From assembly GCA_951799425.1 (NCBI GenBank), contig OX637393.1, positions 25,934,744 to 25,998,743 on the forward strand: DNA of 64,000 nucleotides. The letters run 5' to 3'. This DNA is from Ilex aquifolium (taxonomy: Eukaryota; Streptophyta; Magnoliopsida; Aquifoliales; Aquifoliaceae). The translations under genes were made by a program, and so were the position numbers. Below, in pieces: positions 24,601-39,600 of this stretch (within the stretch, counting starts at the first letter, position 1; each line of letters begins with the position of its first letter). A model generated the notes under the pieces. It did not search any database, was not told the DNA's origin, and saw only the letters and a list, made by a program, of their open reading frames with translations.

Positions 24601-27600
24601 ATGGATGAACAGCAACAAAAGCTGAAGGATAGTGAAACTGCGATTGCCTCTTTACAGGTTCATTTCATTCTTTCTTTGTTCTTGCCTTGACCTTGTTGCC
24701 ATGCATCATCACAAATTTGAAGACAGCAGACACGTTCCCACCTTTGTCATATCCATGCACACACACATGTAAGTCCTTTAGTTATGTGAGTGTAAGCTGT
24801 AGAGAATTTTGTTGCAGCTGACAATAGTTGTCAAATTATTACAAGCTTTACACCAATTTGGTTCATTAGTCCTTCGGATACTTAGAAATCAGAGTGAGGG
24901 ATCATTGAGCTGGTTGATATAATCATTTGATGTGATTCCTTGGAAGGCAATTTTCTACGTTATCAACTGTTTGTCATTATCATTCTTCTAATTACAGTTT
25001 TAGTGGTTGTGTGGCTGTATGTGAGGGGAGTTCACTTATGAATTATTTGTAAATCTGTTATAACAATGCTTCAATTTTATCTTATAATTTTTATGAATTG
25101 TTTGTTAATAAGCTATTGATGTGGGTTTGTATCATGTTACCTGGGTCTTAGGAATTCTTAGTGTTCATGAATATTCTTTGTAGTCAAAGAACTATAGTTT
25201 CCTTTTCTCTTTGTGGTTTGAGGCTGAGTTCTTGTAGATTTACCACATTTTTTCAGCAGAATATAAAAATTTATTAAATCCAAAAATTTTATTGAATAGG
25301 ATAATAACATCATTTCCAACCCTTACTCAAATATTGACCCAAATTTTAAATTCAAGTAAAAAAAATTTAAAAGATGCTCCAATCCTTTACTCAAACTCAT
25401 ATCTTTTTTTTTTTCTTGATAAGAAACAAAGTTACATCATGCGAGCAAAGTTGGACAAGTCGTCCAATCCGAATGACAAACAGACTTGTTGGCAAAAAGC
25501 AAAGCAATACACATTCAAGCACCATCCAAAACACCCACTAACTATGACAAAATGCTGTCCAATTTGATGTAATAGAAAATGCTATTAGTCACACTCTTAG
25601 AAACCCAAACATGGTCCCATAGGCTTTAATCACTTCCATTTTATCTTCAAATATCCTCGAGTTTCTTTCCATCCAAACAACCTAAATAATGGCAAATAAA
25701 CACAACGCCATAAAGTCACACCTTTCACACTTTTGCCCAATCTTTTGAAATCCAAGCAAAACACGATGAAATAAATCGCGAGGCCACCCAACAAAGCCCA
25801 ATCAACTCAAATAATTTATTCCATGACGATAATGCAATGGGACAATGTAGAAATAGATGATCCACACTTTCACTGCTTCCTCTGCACTTGCACACCATCA
25901 TAAGCAAAAGCAAGGAGAAACCTTTGGAGCATATCATAAATATTAATCTTACGGCGAGTTGGACGACACCCTGTGGATTGTAACATGGATCCAATGGTCA
26001 AGCCTTTTGCTTTTTTACTAAACATTTGGTTGGACTACTTGTCCACTTTTGATTGGTCCTTGTACCACTTTTTTTATTTCGGTTATTAATAAAATTGGTG
26101 TTTCTTATTGGAAAAAAGTATTAATCTTACTATGAGCAATTATTCCTGTGCAAACTTGCACTTTCCATGACACTTTAGCTTTCCAAATCTTTAATGTTGG
26201 GTAAAATAAAGGAATTGAGGGATCATCAATTAACAAATCAAAGGAGGTATTACATGAAAATAAACCCCATGAGTCAATGACCCAACATATTTTATCTACC
26301 ACATCAAGATTCAACGTGAATGAGTTAAGCCGAAAGAAGCGATACCAATTCCAAAGACTCTATCACTAAGGTTTTTACGGAACTCAAAATCCTAAGAAAG
26401 TGGTGTAGAATGAGATCTTACCAAAGATGCAATGCTATGCCCATGATAACAAGAAACTCGAAATAAAGGAGTAAAAAACCTTGAATGCGACATGTCACCA
26501 ACCCAAATAGCTTCCCAAAATCGAACTCTCATTCCATTGTTTATAATGAACTTAACCTTTCGACAAAAGCAAGGTAATCCCTAAGAAATGAATTTCCAAG
26601 GATTTCCTTAATTTTCTCCATCAACTCTGTTGGTCTTTCCATTAGTCTGCAAACCATACTTGCTTTTAATCACCAAATGCTTGAATTATGCTCCAAAGAG
26701 AATCTCCAATGCCATTTTCTAACCAAAGCCACATTTCTAGTCATCAAATTTCCCACGAAGAAGTCAACTTTTGCTTTTGGCCTAGATACCATATTCCAGT
26801 TAACCAAATTATCCTTTCTACCTTCACCCCTTCCTTCCCAATAAAAATCTTTCATCATCCCTTCAATTTTATTTGCTACCATACTAGGCACATCTTAAAG
26901 ACAGACATGAAAGTAGATAAGAATGTTTGTCGAGGCCTGTACAAGAGTTATTCTTCCCCATAGAAATAAAAGCTTTTTTTTTCTTCCATCCATTCAACCT
27001 TTTCCCAGTCTTCTGAATGACCATTCTTCTGAATGACCAGATCCCAAAAAGGCAAACAAGGATTACCAACAGAATATTTAAATACTTAAGAGACCAACCT
27101 TCCACAGAGTAACCCCGAGTCAATGCCAATCTAGATATTTTATCCGGATTTGAATTTATCTGACAATTAAACTTTTTTGCACATTAATCTTAAGCCCAAA
27201 GATGAATCATAGGCCTAGAGATTAACCCAAACAAATCCACAATCTTCTTCAAATTCAAAATTTTCTCTTGATCTCCTAATGAAAAGAAAATAGTATCATT
27301 AGCAAACTGCAGATGTGACACTGATATCCTATCCCTCTCAACCTTAAAGCCCTCCACCAAATTATACTCCTTCACCTTCGTCACTAATTTACACAACCCA
27401 TCCACTACAAGAGTAAACAAGAAAGATGATAAAGGATCTCCTTGCCTTAGTTCCGTCGTAGCTTTAAACTTTCCCCTAGGCTTTCCATTCAAAATAATTG
27501 ATAATTCATTGATTGCGAACACCTTTTATTCCATCTCCTCCATCTCATTCTAAAGCCTTTTGCTCATAATAAAGTCCAAGAAATCCCAATCAACATGGTC

Positions 27601-30600
27601 ATAAACTTTTTCAAAATCAATTGTAAGCATAATGCACTCCACCCCACTAGCCCTATAATCTTCCACCACCTTGTTAGCCACAACAACCACATCCAAAATC
27701 TATCTCCCCTTCACACAGGCCCCTTGAAACTCAGAGATAGTCTCACTCGAGCATTCTTTAAGTCTTAAAAGACTACACTTCTGCAAGATATTATACCGAC
27801 TAGAAGCTAATTGGCCTAAAATCCTTTTAACTTCAAAGAGTCGTGTCCTTTCGGAATTAAACAAATAAATGTGGCATTAGTAATTGCGAAGGATAAAAAA
27901 TGCATTTCGGTGTACCGTCTTGGTTAGCATGGAAATGGAAATGTGTTAAAAACGTTTCGAAAACACGATGAAAACAGAAAAGTTTGGAAACGTGTGGAAA
28001 CAGATGGAAAAGTATAAATTAAAATCTCTATATGAACTCCTGTTTGTACTAGAAGACATTTATTCAAACACTTCGTTTTTATTAAACCAAAAAGTTATTC
28101 TTTTTTAAGGTCCTATAATACAAATAAAATGCTCATGCTCATGATCATCATACAAATATATTTATAGCATAAAACTACATCCAATTTAGTTAGAGGAAGG
28201 AAAGGGCTTGTCTGTGCTCAAGCCCAATATTGAATATTAAAATTTGAAGAACAGGGGCAAATTTGGCTTATGGGCCAACCATTTTGATGCAACATTGTTC
28301 TGAAGAATGAAGAAGGATAATATAGTACATGGAGTAAAAAACTGGCAGCATAATGTAAAAAGAATATAAGAAGGATAAGGTTGTAAAAAGGGCAAAAAAA
28401 AAAAAGAAAAGAAAAGGAAAAGGAAAAAGAAAAGATACGACACTGGTTATAAAAAGTGAAAAAAAAAAAAGAAAATGAAAAGGAACAACCGCTGCACAGA
28501 TTTGTCCAGATCTACGTCTCTACCGATGGGCCAGATCTGTAGCAAAAAAAGCAGAATAGAAGAAGAGACCCTTGGCATGGCTTCCCAGGTGAAGAACAGA
28601 AGAAGAAGGAGAGAAGAAAAAGAAAGAGAAAAGAACATACCTCCTGGCTGTGGTTGTCTCTGCGTCTGATCTGATCACAACTGTTCCTCTTTCTTCTCCT
28701 TTCTCCTTCACTTTGTTTTCCTCTTCTCCCTCTTCTTTGATTTTCATCTTTCCCTCTAAGACAAGGCTTTTTTTTCCCTCTGTTTTGCAGTCAGTGTGTC
28801 AAATCTCTGCGAATGTTTCCACTGAAGCAAGGTTGTTTTGATCGAAATACTATGAAACAATGATGCTTTGGTCGAAGCATGAGAATTTTGGATTTGGACC
28901 TTGTTTCGTGTCGGTGACCCATGAATCAGAACTGTTTCGGGTGTTTCAAAATGCCTTTTGGATCGTTGGTAATTGCATTAATCACCCCTTTTTGAAAAAA
29001 TTCCTCAAGGGCTCTCATCAAATAATCTTGGGTCACATCCCAACACTCTCATCAAAGCCATGGTGAAACCATCTGACCCAGGAGCTTTCTCTTTACTACA
29101 CTCAAAAATCGCATTCTTAACTTCTTCCACCTCAAAACGTCTCTCTCCATCCACCTTACTGTCGATCCCTCAATAGGACACCAATCAAGACCCCCCTCCA
29201 AAGAAGGCCTAGACCACTCTTAAGCCGAATATAGCTTAGAAAAGGAACCCTAAATATGATTTTGATCCTCAAGAATCACTCTGTCATCAAGCTCCAATTT
29301 ATAAGTGATTTTATTTTTTCTATTCCCATTTGCAACCCTATGAAAAACCTTGGGAGTTATTATACCCTTCCTTTTCCTATTTAACTCCAAATTTTTCTCT
29401 CCAACTAATCTCCTTTGTTAACATCTCTTCAAACTTATGCTTAAGATCCCATCTCTCGTTTCTCAAACCATCATCTAATCCAAACCTTCAATTTGAGTCT
29501 TAAGAACTCAAGCTTTTTCATAAATTTATAGCCTTCCCATCCTTGAATATTTCCCTCCACCTCCCTTAAAAATTTCTTAAGAGCAATCCATTTTTCTTCA
29601 TCAAAAGTAAAGATTTTATCCTCACCTGCAAATGTTTCTCTATTTTCTCCTCCCCTCTCCGAATTCAAACCTATCCCATCCCCTTCATAGCATACAATTT
29701 TTCAATCTGAAACTACCTGACAATTCTATGATGCATAATTAATGATGAATTCCCATTATCAGGACAAGAATTTGGCTCACACGAATCCAATAATGGTTCA
29801 ACTAATAGGCTCGATTCATGACGTTCCCTAGTAGCCACGGAATTATAGTTCTTAGAGGAACCCAACCCCTTCTCATAAGGCAAAAGCTCACTAGATTGAC
29901 CTTGTTCTCCCCAACAATCAAAATTTCGTTTGGTGCATTGTTTCGGTCACTTAGAAAATGAAAATGTTTTAGAAATATAATGGAAACAAATAAAAATTTG
30001 AGAATTTATTTCAATAACATTTCAAAAAATTTGTCAAAATACACAAAAACATCTTGAAATACCTTAAAAAATTACGGAACATTAGTGGAAATATGTTGAA
30101 ACATTAGAAAACACCTTGAAACATTGTAATTTTGATTCTATCACTGATTTGTTTCGGTCACATTAGAAACAGAAACGTTTCTGCAGTTACGAAACAAAAT
30201 TTTGATCATGTTTTGGTCTCTAAGCATAACATTTTTCACCCTAACCGATAAGTGACCTCCCCTACCATTACACACAGAATTGGAAGAAACCCTTCTCTCC
30301 CAAGATTACTATTGAGAGACAAGGAGCCTAGTGATACAAGACTCAATATACATGTTTAGAAATCATATCCACTTAAAAGTTTAACTCCACAATTGGTGAG
30401 TGCATCCTTAGTATATTAGGACACTCTCATCTTTTTTTTCCTAGTCGATGTGGGATGCTAACACATGTAATAGCCAATAATCTCCCTCTCCCCCCCCCCC
30501 CCCCCCCATGTGTGAGCCACATCAGGCTTAGTGCTTCCTTGAGTTTGATGCATTACTCTCCACAAGCACTGTCTAACTACTCTTACAAGAGCCCACTCTT

Positions 30601-33600
30601 CTAAGAACCAAGGGTTTGTTTGAATTGCATCCCAAAAACAATATTCGAAAACATGTTTTTGGGAAGGATTTTAGAAAATATATTTTGGTGTTTTTGTATC
30701 GCAAAACTTGTTTGGTTATATGATTCTAAAAACAGTTGTAAGAAATAAAAAATAATAAAATTTGTTTGGACAATAACCCAAAAAACAATGAAAATATGAG
30801 ATGTTTGAATTACGTGTTTTATAATTTTTTTTCAATATATCAAACTTGATGAAATGAACGGAAAGTCATCCAAAAACAAATAAAACCCAATTACGGTGCA
30901 ATCTTATTTTTCGTTCATCGATTCGACATTTTGCAATCTTGTTTTATAGCAGAATGTCTATGGTCATTATATACTTTGAATATTAAGCCAAAGAGTGCTA
31001 ATTTTGAGAGAAATAGTGCTTATTTAAAACAGTAACCCAAAAAATAATGAAAATATGAGATGTTTGGATTGCCTGTTTTATAATTTTTTTTCAATATATC
31101 AAACTTGATGAAATTAATGGAAAGTCATCCAAAAACAAATAAAACCCAGTTACGGTGCAATCTTATTTTTTGTTCATCGATTCAACATTCTGCAATCTTG
31201 TTTTAAAGCAGAATGTCTCTGGTCATTATATACTTTGAATATTAAGCCAAAGAGTGCTAATTTTGAGCGAAATAATGCTTATTTAAAATAAACATCAAAA
31301 TTCACATGAGTCTATCAACACACCACAAATCTTAACACATCACATGATACCTATATCATTATCTACTTTGAACTCAATTATCATTATATTGAACTCGATT
31401 ATAGCTATGTCAACAGATACCACAAATCTTGAACGCAATTATCACTATATATATACTTTGAACCTTGAAGAACTGTCTAACCAATTTGTAACAGATCTAT
31501 GGGGTGACTTTGTGTGTGTCGTGTGGTGAGAGAGAGAGAAGAAAAAACGGGTGGCGTGGAGAGTGTATACAAATTCCAAGCTACTGGCCAACCAATTTGT
31601 AACAGATCTCAGTCAATAATCTGAAAAAAAATAAAAATAATCAAGCCCAAGCAACCTTTAGATCTATAACAAATACCAAGCCCCAAACAAATGTGTAGAT
31701 CTAACTAGATTTATAGATCTAAATATACCCAAGACCCTTAGATCTGTAAAATATTAAACAATAATGACGAAAAACAAGCATGTAACCCCTAAACAAGATT
31801 AAAAAATCAAGGATCTATCAATATTTGTAGCATTTGTATCAGATCTGAAACCAAAACACAATGTATCTATTAAGGCCTGAACAGATCCGCTTTGAATTGT
31901 CTGTTCTATTGCCCTCGGTAGACATTGGTAAGGGCCTCTCAGTGCTTGGACAAAAGTAATCTTCTCAGGAGGAGTCTTCAGCTTGTCGTGGAATGGAAGG
32001 TGCTCTTGCAGTAGCTTCCGTCGAAGTCGGTGGTGAAAAAATATCTAGAGTTTCTCAGTTGTGTGCAAAGTGACGAGAGGAGGAGAGAGAAAAAAATAGT
32101 TGGCTTTTATATGAACAATTGGACATCGTAAGTGTATTGTAAAAGCTCTGTGTTTTCGTTTGTCTGGGAACCAATTCTTACTTTTGGCCTTTAAAATACT
32201 GAGAACACCTTTTTGGTATTTCTCAAAATTGCCCAGGCCTGCACCCAGCTGTTATCCGGAGTTGTGTTTTCAGGACTTCAATACCAAGAACCCATCACTT
32301 TTCTTAAGAACTATCATTAATTCTGGTATACTACACCTCTTTTTCGAGAGTTTACTGTTCACCCGAATTGTCAGCCATGGATTCTAATGCCACTTGTTGA
32401 GAGACAGTTATATGAGGCCCAATATACATATTTGGAACCTATACCCACCTAAAAGCTTAAGCCTATAGGTAATGAGTCCATCCTAACTATATTAACAATA
32501 GCCAGTTTGGAACAAGGTATATTAACTCGTAGTATGACTTTTAATGGTAGTTTGGTTTGGAATAGAACTTTTTTTTTTATTCCTTCCTTTTCGTGTTATC
32601 TGACTAGTTGCCCCTCTAACAACATCCTTTGCTACACATCCTCATTATGCATATCCCCCTCGAAGTTCTCTCGAATCCCCTCCTTCACAAAGCCCATATT
32701 GTCGTCTGTCCATTTTTATACCTTATGGCGATGTCTTGAATTGCCGCCAAAAAACCCTGCGATGCCTTTGCCGAAACCTCCTTACATCTTCAAAATAGAA
32801 GTTGAAGATGAAAATTGCCCTAGCTAGTTCACTTAAAGGCTGGACAGAGCCCATCACTCTATGAAAAGCCCCTTTGTCCATTAAAAAGAATTTTGTAGTC
32901 TAGTATACGGTATGGCTACAAACCGAATGAAGAAGTCGGAAGCAGTTCATTGCCTGTGGGAGCTTGCTGATAATGAGGAAGCCATAATTTATCTATAGGA
33001 TTGTCTATTTGTCTATCTATTTGGTAATTGCCCCCATGGCTAAAACAAGATTTCTCTAGTGCAAACTGCAACATTTCTCCATCTCTCTTCTTTCTTTACC
33101 TATATCTCATCACCAAAAACCTTCTTTGACCCCTTGTCAATATTCCCACGTGCTTTCACCACAGAGCATTATTATGGCCATGCAAAAATTCATCACGCAT
33201 CCTTACAAATTGCCCCACCCTTTCCTACCTGCCCCTTCTGGAACAATGAGGCCCTTCTTTCTGCCATTGTTCAGTACTTTTATTGTTCCAACACAAAATT
33301 GGAGAAAATACATCCTTCAACTAAAGAATACTTTCATGGCTGAAGACCCATTGAAATCAATAGAAAATCTCTTCTGCTCTATGAAACTTGAAATCATGGA
33401 TGAATTCGAAAACATTAAGAATTGTAATTACTTGGGTCCATACTCAGCGAGAGAGAGAGAGAGAGAGAGAGAGCATGCTCATATCAAATGATGGAAGAAC
33501 CAAATTTTTATTCAAATCTAGGGAGACTTAAATTTTTAACGGTCATATTTCACCTTCTTTATGTATCTCTACTGCATCCTTATCTTATTTTCCAATCTCC

Positions 33601-36600
33601 ATTTAACTCAGTAATAAGGTCAAAAAATATGGCTCTACTAAAACTCAAATCAGTAACCATTAGCATCTTTGCCAAGGTTAGATGGATTTAGTTTTTTTAA
33701 ATTTTGTCAATAAAAGGTTATGTAGTTTTTTGAACTTTGAAACAAATATAGCAAAAAAAAATCAATTATATGGGATTATTTAAGGATTTTTTGACTGAAT
33801 TTAAATCTGGAGGAGGAGGTAAAATGTGATGGAAATAGGGAGGAAAAGAGATTTGAGAAATGAAAAGATGTTTTGGAGGGAAAGAAATAAAGAAAAGATA
33901 GGGGGGGAAAGAGTTTTGAAAGAAAAAAAAGTGGAAGAAATGAACTCTTTGGAGAGTATGAGAGTTTCTTAAAATATATGAGCAGAAATTTGAGTTTGTC
34001 CATTTGTGTGTTTTGTATCAAGTCAAGCTTTTACTCAAATTTGAGTTATGGCTGGAGACGGCCTGAGAACTCAAGATTGTTGTCATGCTTTTTCCTTACC
34101 TTGTGAAGGTGAAGTGTGAAGATTCTAGGTGCATTTATATATTGTCTTCTTCCAGTGTGGTGCTATTCATGGCTTACTTTTGAAAGTGCCAAATCAGCTC
34201 TTAGTTTTGTCCCCAAACTTCATGTAACAAGCCCAATTACTCCTTAAGCTGCTTTTTCTGCTCTTGGCCATTAATTTAACATCAAATTTCTTGCTTTCCA
34301 GAATATTCCAGCACACATGAAAAGAAATTCCTGCAACCATACACTTCGGGAATCATGCCAACTCTGTTCCATTGACAAATGCCCCATCATTTTACATATA
34401 CTTTGTAAAATTTAACCTGGAAACTTAACCAAAATATATCACAAAATCAACTTGAAAGCAATTTTCTATAGCTTCCTGACATCAAATCTTTACTTTGCAC
34501 CTCTGTGTCATAGTTTATGGATCTTGTAGTGATAGCTGGGTTACAACTATATTATGTCAATGTAATTCAGCCTTTTGTGGCACCAAAGTGTTAAGCCTGA
34601 AATTGACAAAGTCTTGAGGGGCTATACCATCATCTTGGCTTGTCATCAGGCTTTATTTATTAGAAGCGGCTATCAGCAGAGGCGATTTCATTTTTTTTGT
34701 GATACATTACTTTTCTCATTCCTCACCCTTTAGGAAGACGTTGGTTATTCTGGTGGTAAACTATCTCGCTGCCTAGCTTGAGAAATATGGATTTGACTAT
34801 GAGGACAGTCAATTTGCTGCATATAACACAAATGTCAGGTCTGTTCTTATCCACCTCTCCGATTTTCAATGAGGGGGACCAACATTGGAAAGTGGCTTCA
34901 ATTACTTCACTATTTTATACGAAGGATAGATAATGTTTGGAGAAGGCCAGGATTTGTTGCCTAACTGTTTAAACATTCAATTCAAAACCTATTGAAAACT
35001 GGATATCAGAGCGAGTTGGTGTAGAGCATAATCTTTGAGTGCATTTATGATAGATGTCTACATCATCAAGATCATGCCCATACGACCATCAATGCCCTGA
35101 TTAATCTCATACTGAATCCATCTAGAAGCCAATCACAAACGAAGGCACACAAAATCCTTCCAAACTCCATACCTAATAACCAACATCCAATCCACAATCT
35201 CCACCCCTCAAAATATACAATTCTCATATATTCCGATGTAGCATTTGTCAAATCCAAATTAATCCTATGGAAGCTTTATAGTTTTTCACTAAAAGGAACA
35301 TGATGCCTTTCTTGTTTTTTTAAGGAGAATTGATTGTGGCACTCGTGGTATCATACAGGCCACCATTAGGAGTTGATCGATTCAAGAAAATATAAACCCT
35401 TTTATGAAGAACCTAGGTCACATCATGCTAGGGCCTTGAACAATAGAAAAGCCTTGGAACTTACCTCTTTGTTGTCCTTGATCAATTCAACATCCTTAGA
35501 GCCGGGGAGGTGGGATAAGAGGTCATGGATCCATGATTCTTCTAAAGTCTTTTCATATAAATTTTACTTACAGTGTCTTGATTGATGATCCATCTTCTCC
35601 AATTTTTGAACCCCATAAGAAAATTTGGAAGGCTAAAGTGCAGACTAAGGTGCAGACTGTAGTTCATGGAAAGCTGAACACTTTGTGATTTGTTGCAAAA
35701 AAAGAATACCAAACTCGTCTTTCTCCTCAATTGGTGCTTCATGTGTAAAAGATGTTGCGAAAGTGGGGACCATCTCTTTCTCCATTGACCAGTGGCCTTG
35801 AAGATGTGATATGGAGCTTTTGGTGAGTTGGATTATTTCAACGGGATGTGTTGCGTTATTGGAGACACATTATGTTATTTTTGATAAGAGAGATAAAGTG
35901 TTGATTTTGTTGATATTGGCAGTTTTTTGGGTAGTGAGGATGGAAAGAAATTGGAGAATATTTGAAGTTAAGGATAGAATAAAGTTCTTGGCTTCTCTTT
36001 GGGTGTCAACGAGTTTAAGGATGTGCCTTTGTTTGCAATAAATCCTGACTGAAGAGCGGCATGTTGTTAGATGACCACCCCTTGATTCGTTGATGCTTAA
36101 ACTTTTTATGATGTGTTTTTATTTTCTATTTTATTATCCCTTTATGTGGTGAATTCCTTATCCACTATAATGTACTTTTCATCTTATTTAATAAAAGTCT
36201 TTCATTTCTTATCCAAAAAAAAAAAAAAAAACTCATGGTTCTTTCAAAATCCACAAATAATGAACGCGTGTTTTCATTAGTACATTGTAATCCAATGTAT
36301 TTATAATGCATGGCATTGACTCCTAGGATGAATGTAAAAGGGGAAAAAATCACTACCTCACACGAGGAACTCAAGCTGCAAGTGATGTATTTCCCAAAAA
36401 TTCAAAGAGTCCCAGGCTCTAGAGCTCCCTCTCTTTCTAGATCCAAGAGTTAGGGTTGAAATTGGGGTAAAATGGGATGGGATCTGTCTTTTTGGGGTTT
36501 ATATAAGGGTAAAATCTGTCATAGCGATGTAGATTCTGATTCCCCAGTAATACTCATTTGAACAAGCATATAACGCTGCTCCTGGATGTGCCTTCCTGTT

Positions 36601-39600
36601 GTGCTCCTTAGCATCCCGTTTGAATGTTAAGCCTTCCATTCAAATGTGCTTCTGTTTCTTTCTTCTTAATGAGCCAAAAATATTCGTAAGCACCCCATTC
36701 CATTTCCTACCCAAATCAAACCACTAAGATTTAAACATGTAAGTCTTATTTCACCTACTGAACAAACAAATTATAACTTCCATATTAATCACTGTAGTCG
36801 GGAGCGGCCCAACAAATCCGGTGGCCCTAGGCGAGAATATAAAGGTGTGCCCTATTAATAGGCAATAATTATTAAAATACATTCATTTAAAAGTTATTTT
36901 TCTAGCTTTTTGAGATGCAAAAATATTGATTAAATTTTTATATTCAAGTTTTGTTAATATATCTTTTTCAATAGATAATATAGTCAATTCATTTAATCTT
37001 TCTTGTGACATAGTTGATCGGAGATAAGATTTTATTAATTTAAGTTTTGAAAAACTTTTCTCCGCCGAAGCAACTGTTATTGGTATTGTTAACAATATTC
37101 TAAAAGCTATACATGTATTTGGAAAAGAATCTAATCGTTTTATATAAGTTAGGATTTCAGTTAGAGTGTTAATTTCAGATTGTAGGACTTTTCTTAATAC
37201 AGTCAATTCTTGAAATAAATCTAAACCATCAATATCAGAAAATAAGTTATGCTTCAAAATTTTCAAGGTTAAGACAATAATTTTTCAAACTACCATCATC
37301 TAAGGATTTTAAGTTTTTAAAACAAAATAAAAAATAAAAAATATTTTCATATATTTTGAATTGTTCAAATTTACTCTTGATCGAAGAAATAGTTAGATCA
37401 ACTATAAATAAAAAATACTCAATTCTAAAAGATTCTTCAGCTGATAGTGTTACTACATTCTCAATTGTATCACCAAATTGTTTTTTCCTAAAAATTTTAC
37501 ATTTTTCTCGAAATATTGGTTCTATTTCCATTTCAAGTGCAATCTCTTTTGATGAAATCAAAGCAGGGTAAAATCCATTTTCTCTATATGATTCCAAAAA
37601 AGAAATAAGTCTTTTTAATTGATCAATAACAACATCAATATGCATGTCTTTAGATTATAAATTTTTACTAATTGTGTTAACAACAAATAATATATCATAT
37701 CAAATATTCATACCCAATAAAAATTCAAAATTTTCAATCTCATATGTAGCTAAGCATGTGGCTTCACTCCTTGTTTTGAGATCTTCACTAATTTTTGCTA
37801 ATTGAATTAAAGCATCTCGTATTTTTGGAGTCTGATACTTGATTGCTTTAACACTTTCGATACGACTTTCCCATCACGTTTGAGATAATGATTTAAGAGT
37901 TAACATAGATATATTATCTTGTAAAATTTTTCATCGTTTTGTTGAAGAAGAAAATAATGAGTATATACTTTGTAATAATCCAAAAAAAGATATGGCTTTA
38001 GGACAAGAGTTAGCTATGTCACAAAGTACGAGGTTAAGATTATGACATCCACATGGTGTGTAAAACGCTCTTGGATTTATATCTAGTAGTCTTTTTTGTA
38101 CACCTTGATGTTTTTCTTTCATATTAGATCCATTATCATATCATTGTCCTCTTACATCATTTACATCATGTCCAAGGTTTTTAATTACATTTATAAGTTC
38201 ATCAAAAAGGCCTTTCCTAGAGGTATCATCTACTTCCAAAAATTCTAAAAAATATTCTTCTATTTTTATTGAATTTGTTGAAATATCTACACATCGCAGT
38301 ATAAGAGTCATTTGTTCTTGATGACTTGCATCAGGAGTACAATTAAGTATTATTGAAAAATATTTTGTTTCTTTAATCTTATTAATGGTTACACTTTTAA
38401 TTGCAGAAGCGAACATTTGTATTAATTCATTTTGTATTTTATGCCCGAGATAATGATTATAAATTTCACTATCTTTAATTTGTCGAACATGTTCTTGCAT
38501 TATTGGATCAAATTCCGCAATCATTTCAATTAAACTTAAAAAGTTTCCATTGTTATCTTGATATATTTTCTCATGCTTCTCACGAAATGCCAAATTATTT
38601 TTAGCAAGATTTTTTACTACAACTAAAATTCTTACAAGTATTTTTTTCCAATAATCTTTCTAAAAGCACTAAACAGGAAGATAATAATAATGCTCTGGAA
38701 AAATATTTCTCATATATTATATATATATTAGGATACAAACTAATCTATTTATATTGTAGAGTACATGAGATAAAACAGGAAAAGGATAGACCTAATCAGA
38801 TCCTAAAATATCGCAACTACTCTAACAATTAGCCTAGAATTCCTCTAGACTGTGTCAACACTCCCCCTCAAGTTGGATGGTAAACGTTGTACATACCAAG
38901 CTTGTCGATCAATCTTTCGAACATAGGCTTGAACAAAGCCTTTGTTAGGACATCAGCAGTTTGTTGAGACGTAGGAATATAGGACACTTCAAGTATCCCC
39001 TTATCAATCTTCTCCTTTATGAAGTGCCGATCAATTTCAACGTGTTTGGTACGATCATGATGAACCGGGTTGTGAGTAATAGCTATGGCAGCTTTGTTGT
39101 CACATAGGATAAGCATCGGACTTTGTTTCTCTATTTTCAGTTCTTCCAATAACAGTTTGATCCAAAGAGCTTCACAAATTCCAAGAGCCGTTGATCGAAG
39201 TTCTGCCTCCGCACTACTCCGTGCAACAACTGATTGCTTCTTGCTCCGCCAAGTAACCAGATTTCCAAAGACAAAGGAGCAATAACCAGACGTGGAGCGT
39301 CGATCATTTGGACATCCAGCCCAATCGGCATCAACAAAGACTTCAACGCACCTCTTTTCTTGCTTTCTGAACATGAGACCACGGCCCGGGGTTCCCTTCA
39401 AGTACCGTAATATCCTGGTCGCAGCATCGAGATGACATTGGTATGGTGAGTGCATAAATTGACTAATGCAACTCACGGGGAAGGATATGTCCGGCCGGGT
39501 GTGCGAGAGGTATATCAATCTGCCGACTAACCGCTGAAATCTCCCCCTGTCGACAGGTGTATCATCTGGTTTGGCCTCGAGTTTGATGTTTGGATCCATG

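Larger units (their letters stand above)
25402..30304 (-). mobile_element. LINE (L1-type) on the minus strand, broken by three insertions
   Basis: The 3' end has an A-rich tail at 25402-25415 (minus: CTTATCAAGAAAAAAAAAAA). Upstream on the minus strand lie a zf-RVT segment, [18 protein letters not shown] (25870-25810), and reverse transcriptase pieces. These include [11 protein letters not shown] (about 27300) and [19 protein letters not shown], with the catalytic YADD/FADD changed to FAND, then [11 protein letters not shown] and [15 protein letters not shown] (near 29060). Further 5' is a linker [15 protein letters not shown] (29550). The endonuclease region is missing or decayed. Stops are common, so it is dead. 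Confidence 0.85.

Noticed and set aside
28237..28841. Open frames in the purine-rich part of the insert at 27888-28968
   Set aside because: They are Phe/Leu/Ser- or Arg/Glu/Lys-rich products of GA/CT tracts.
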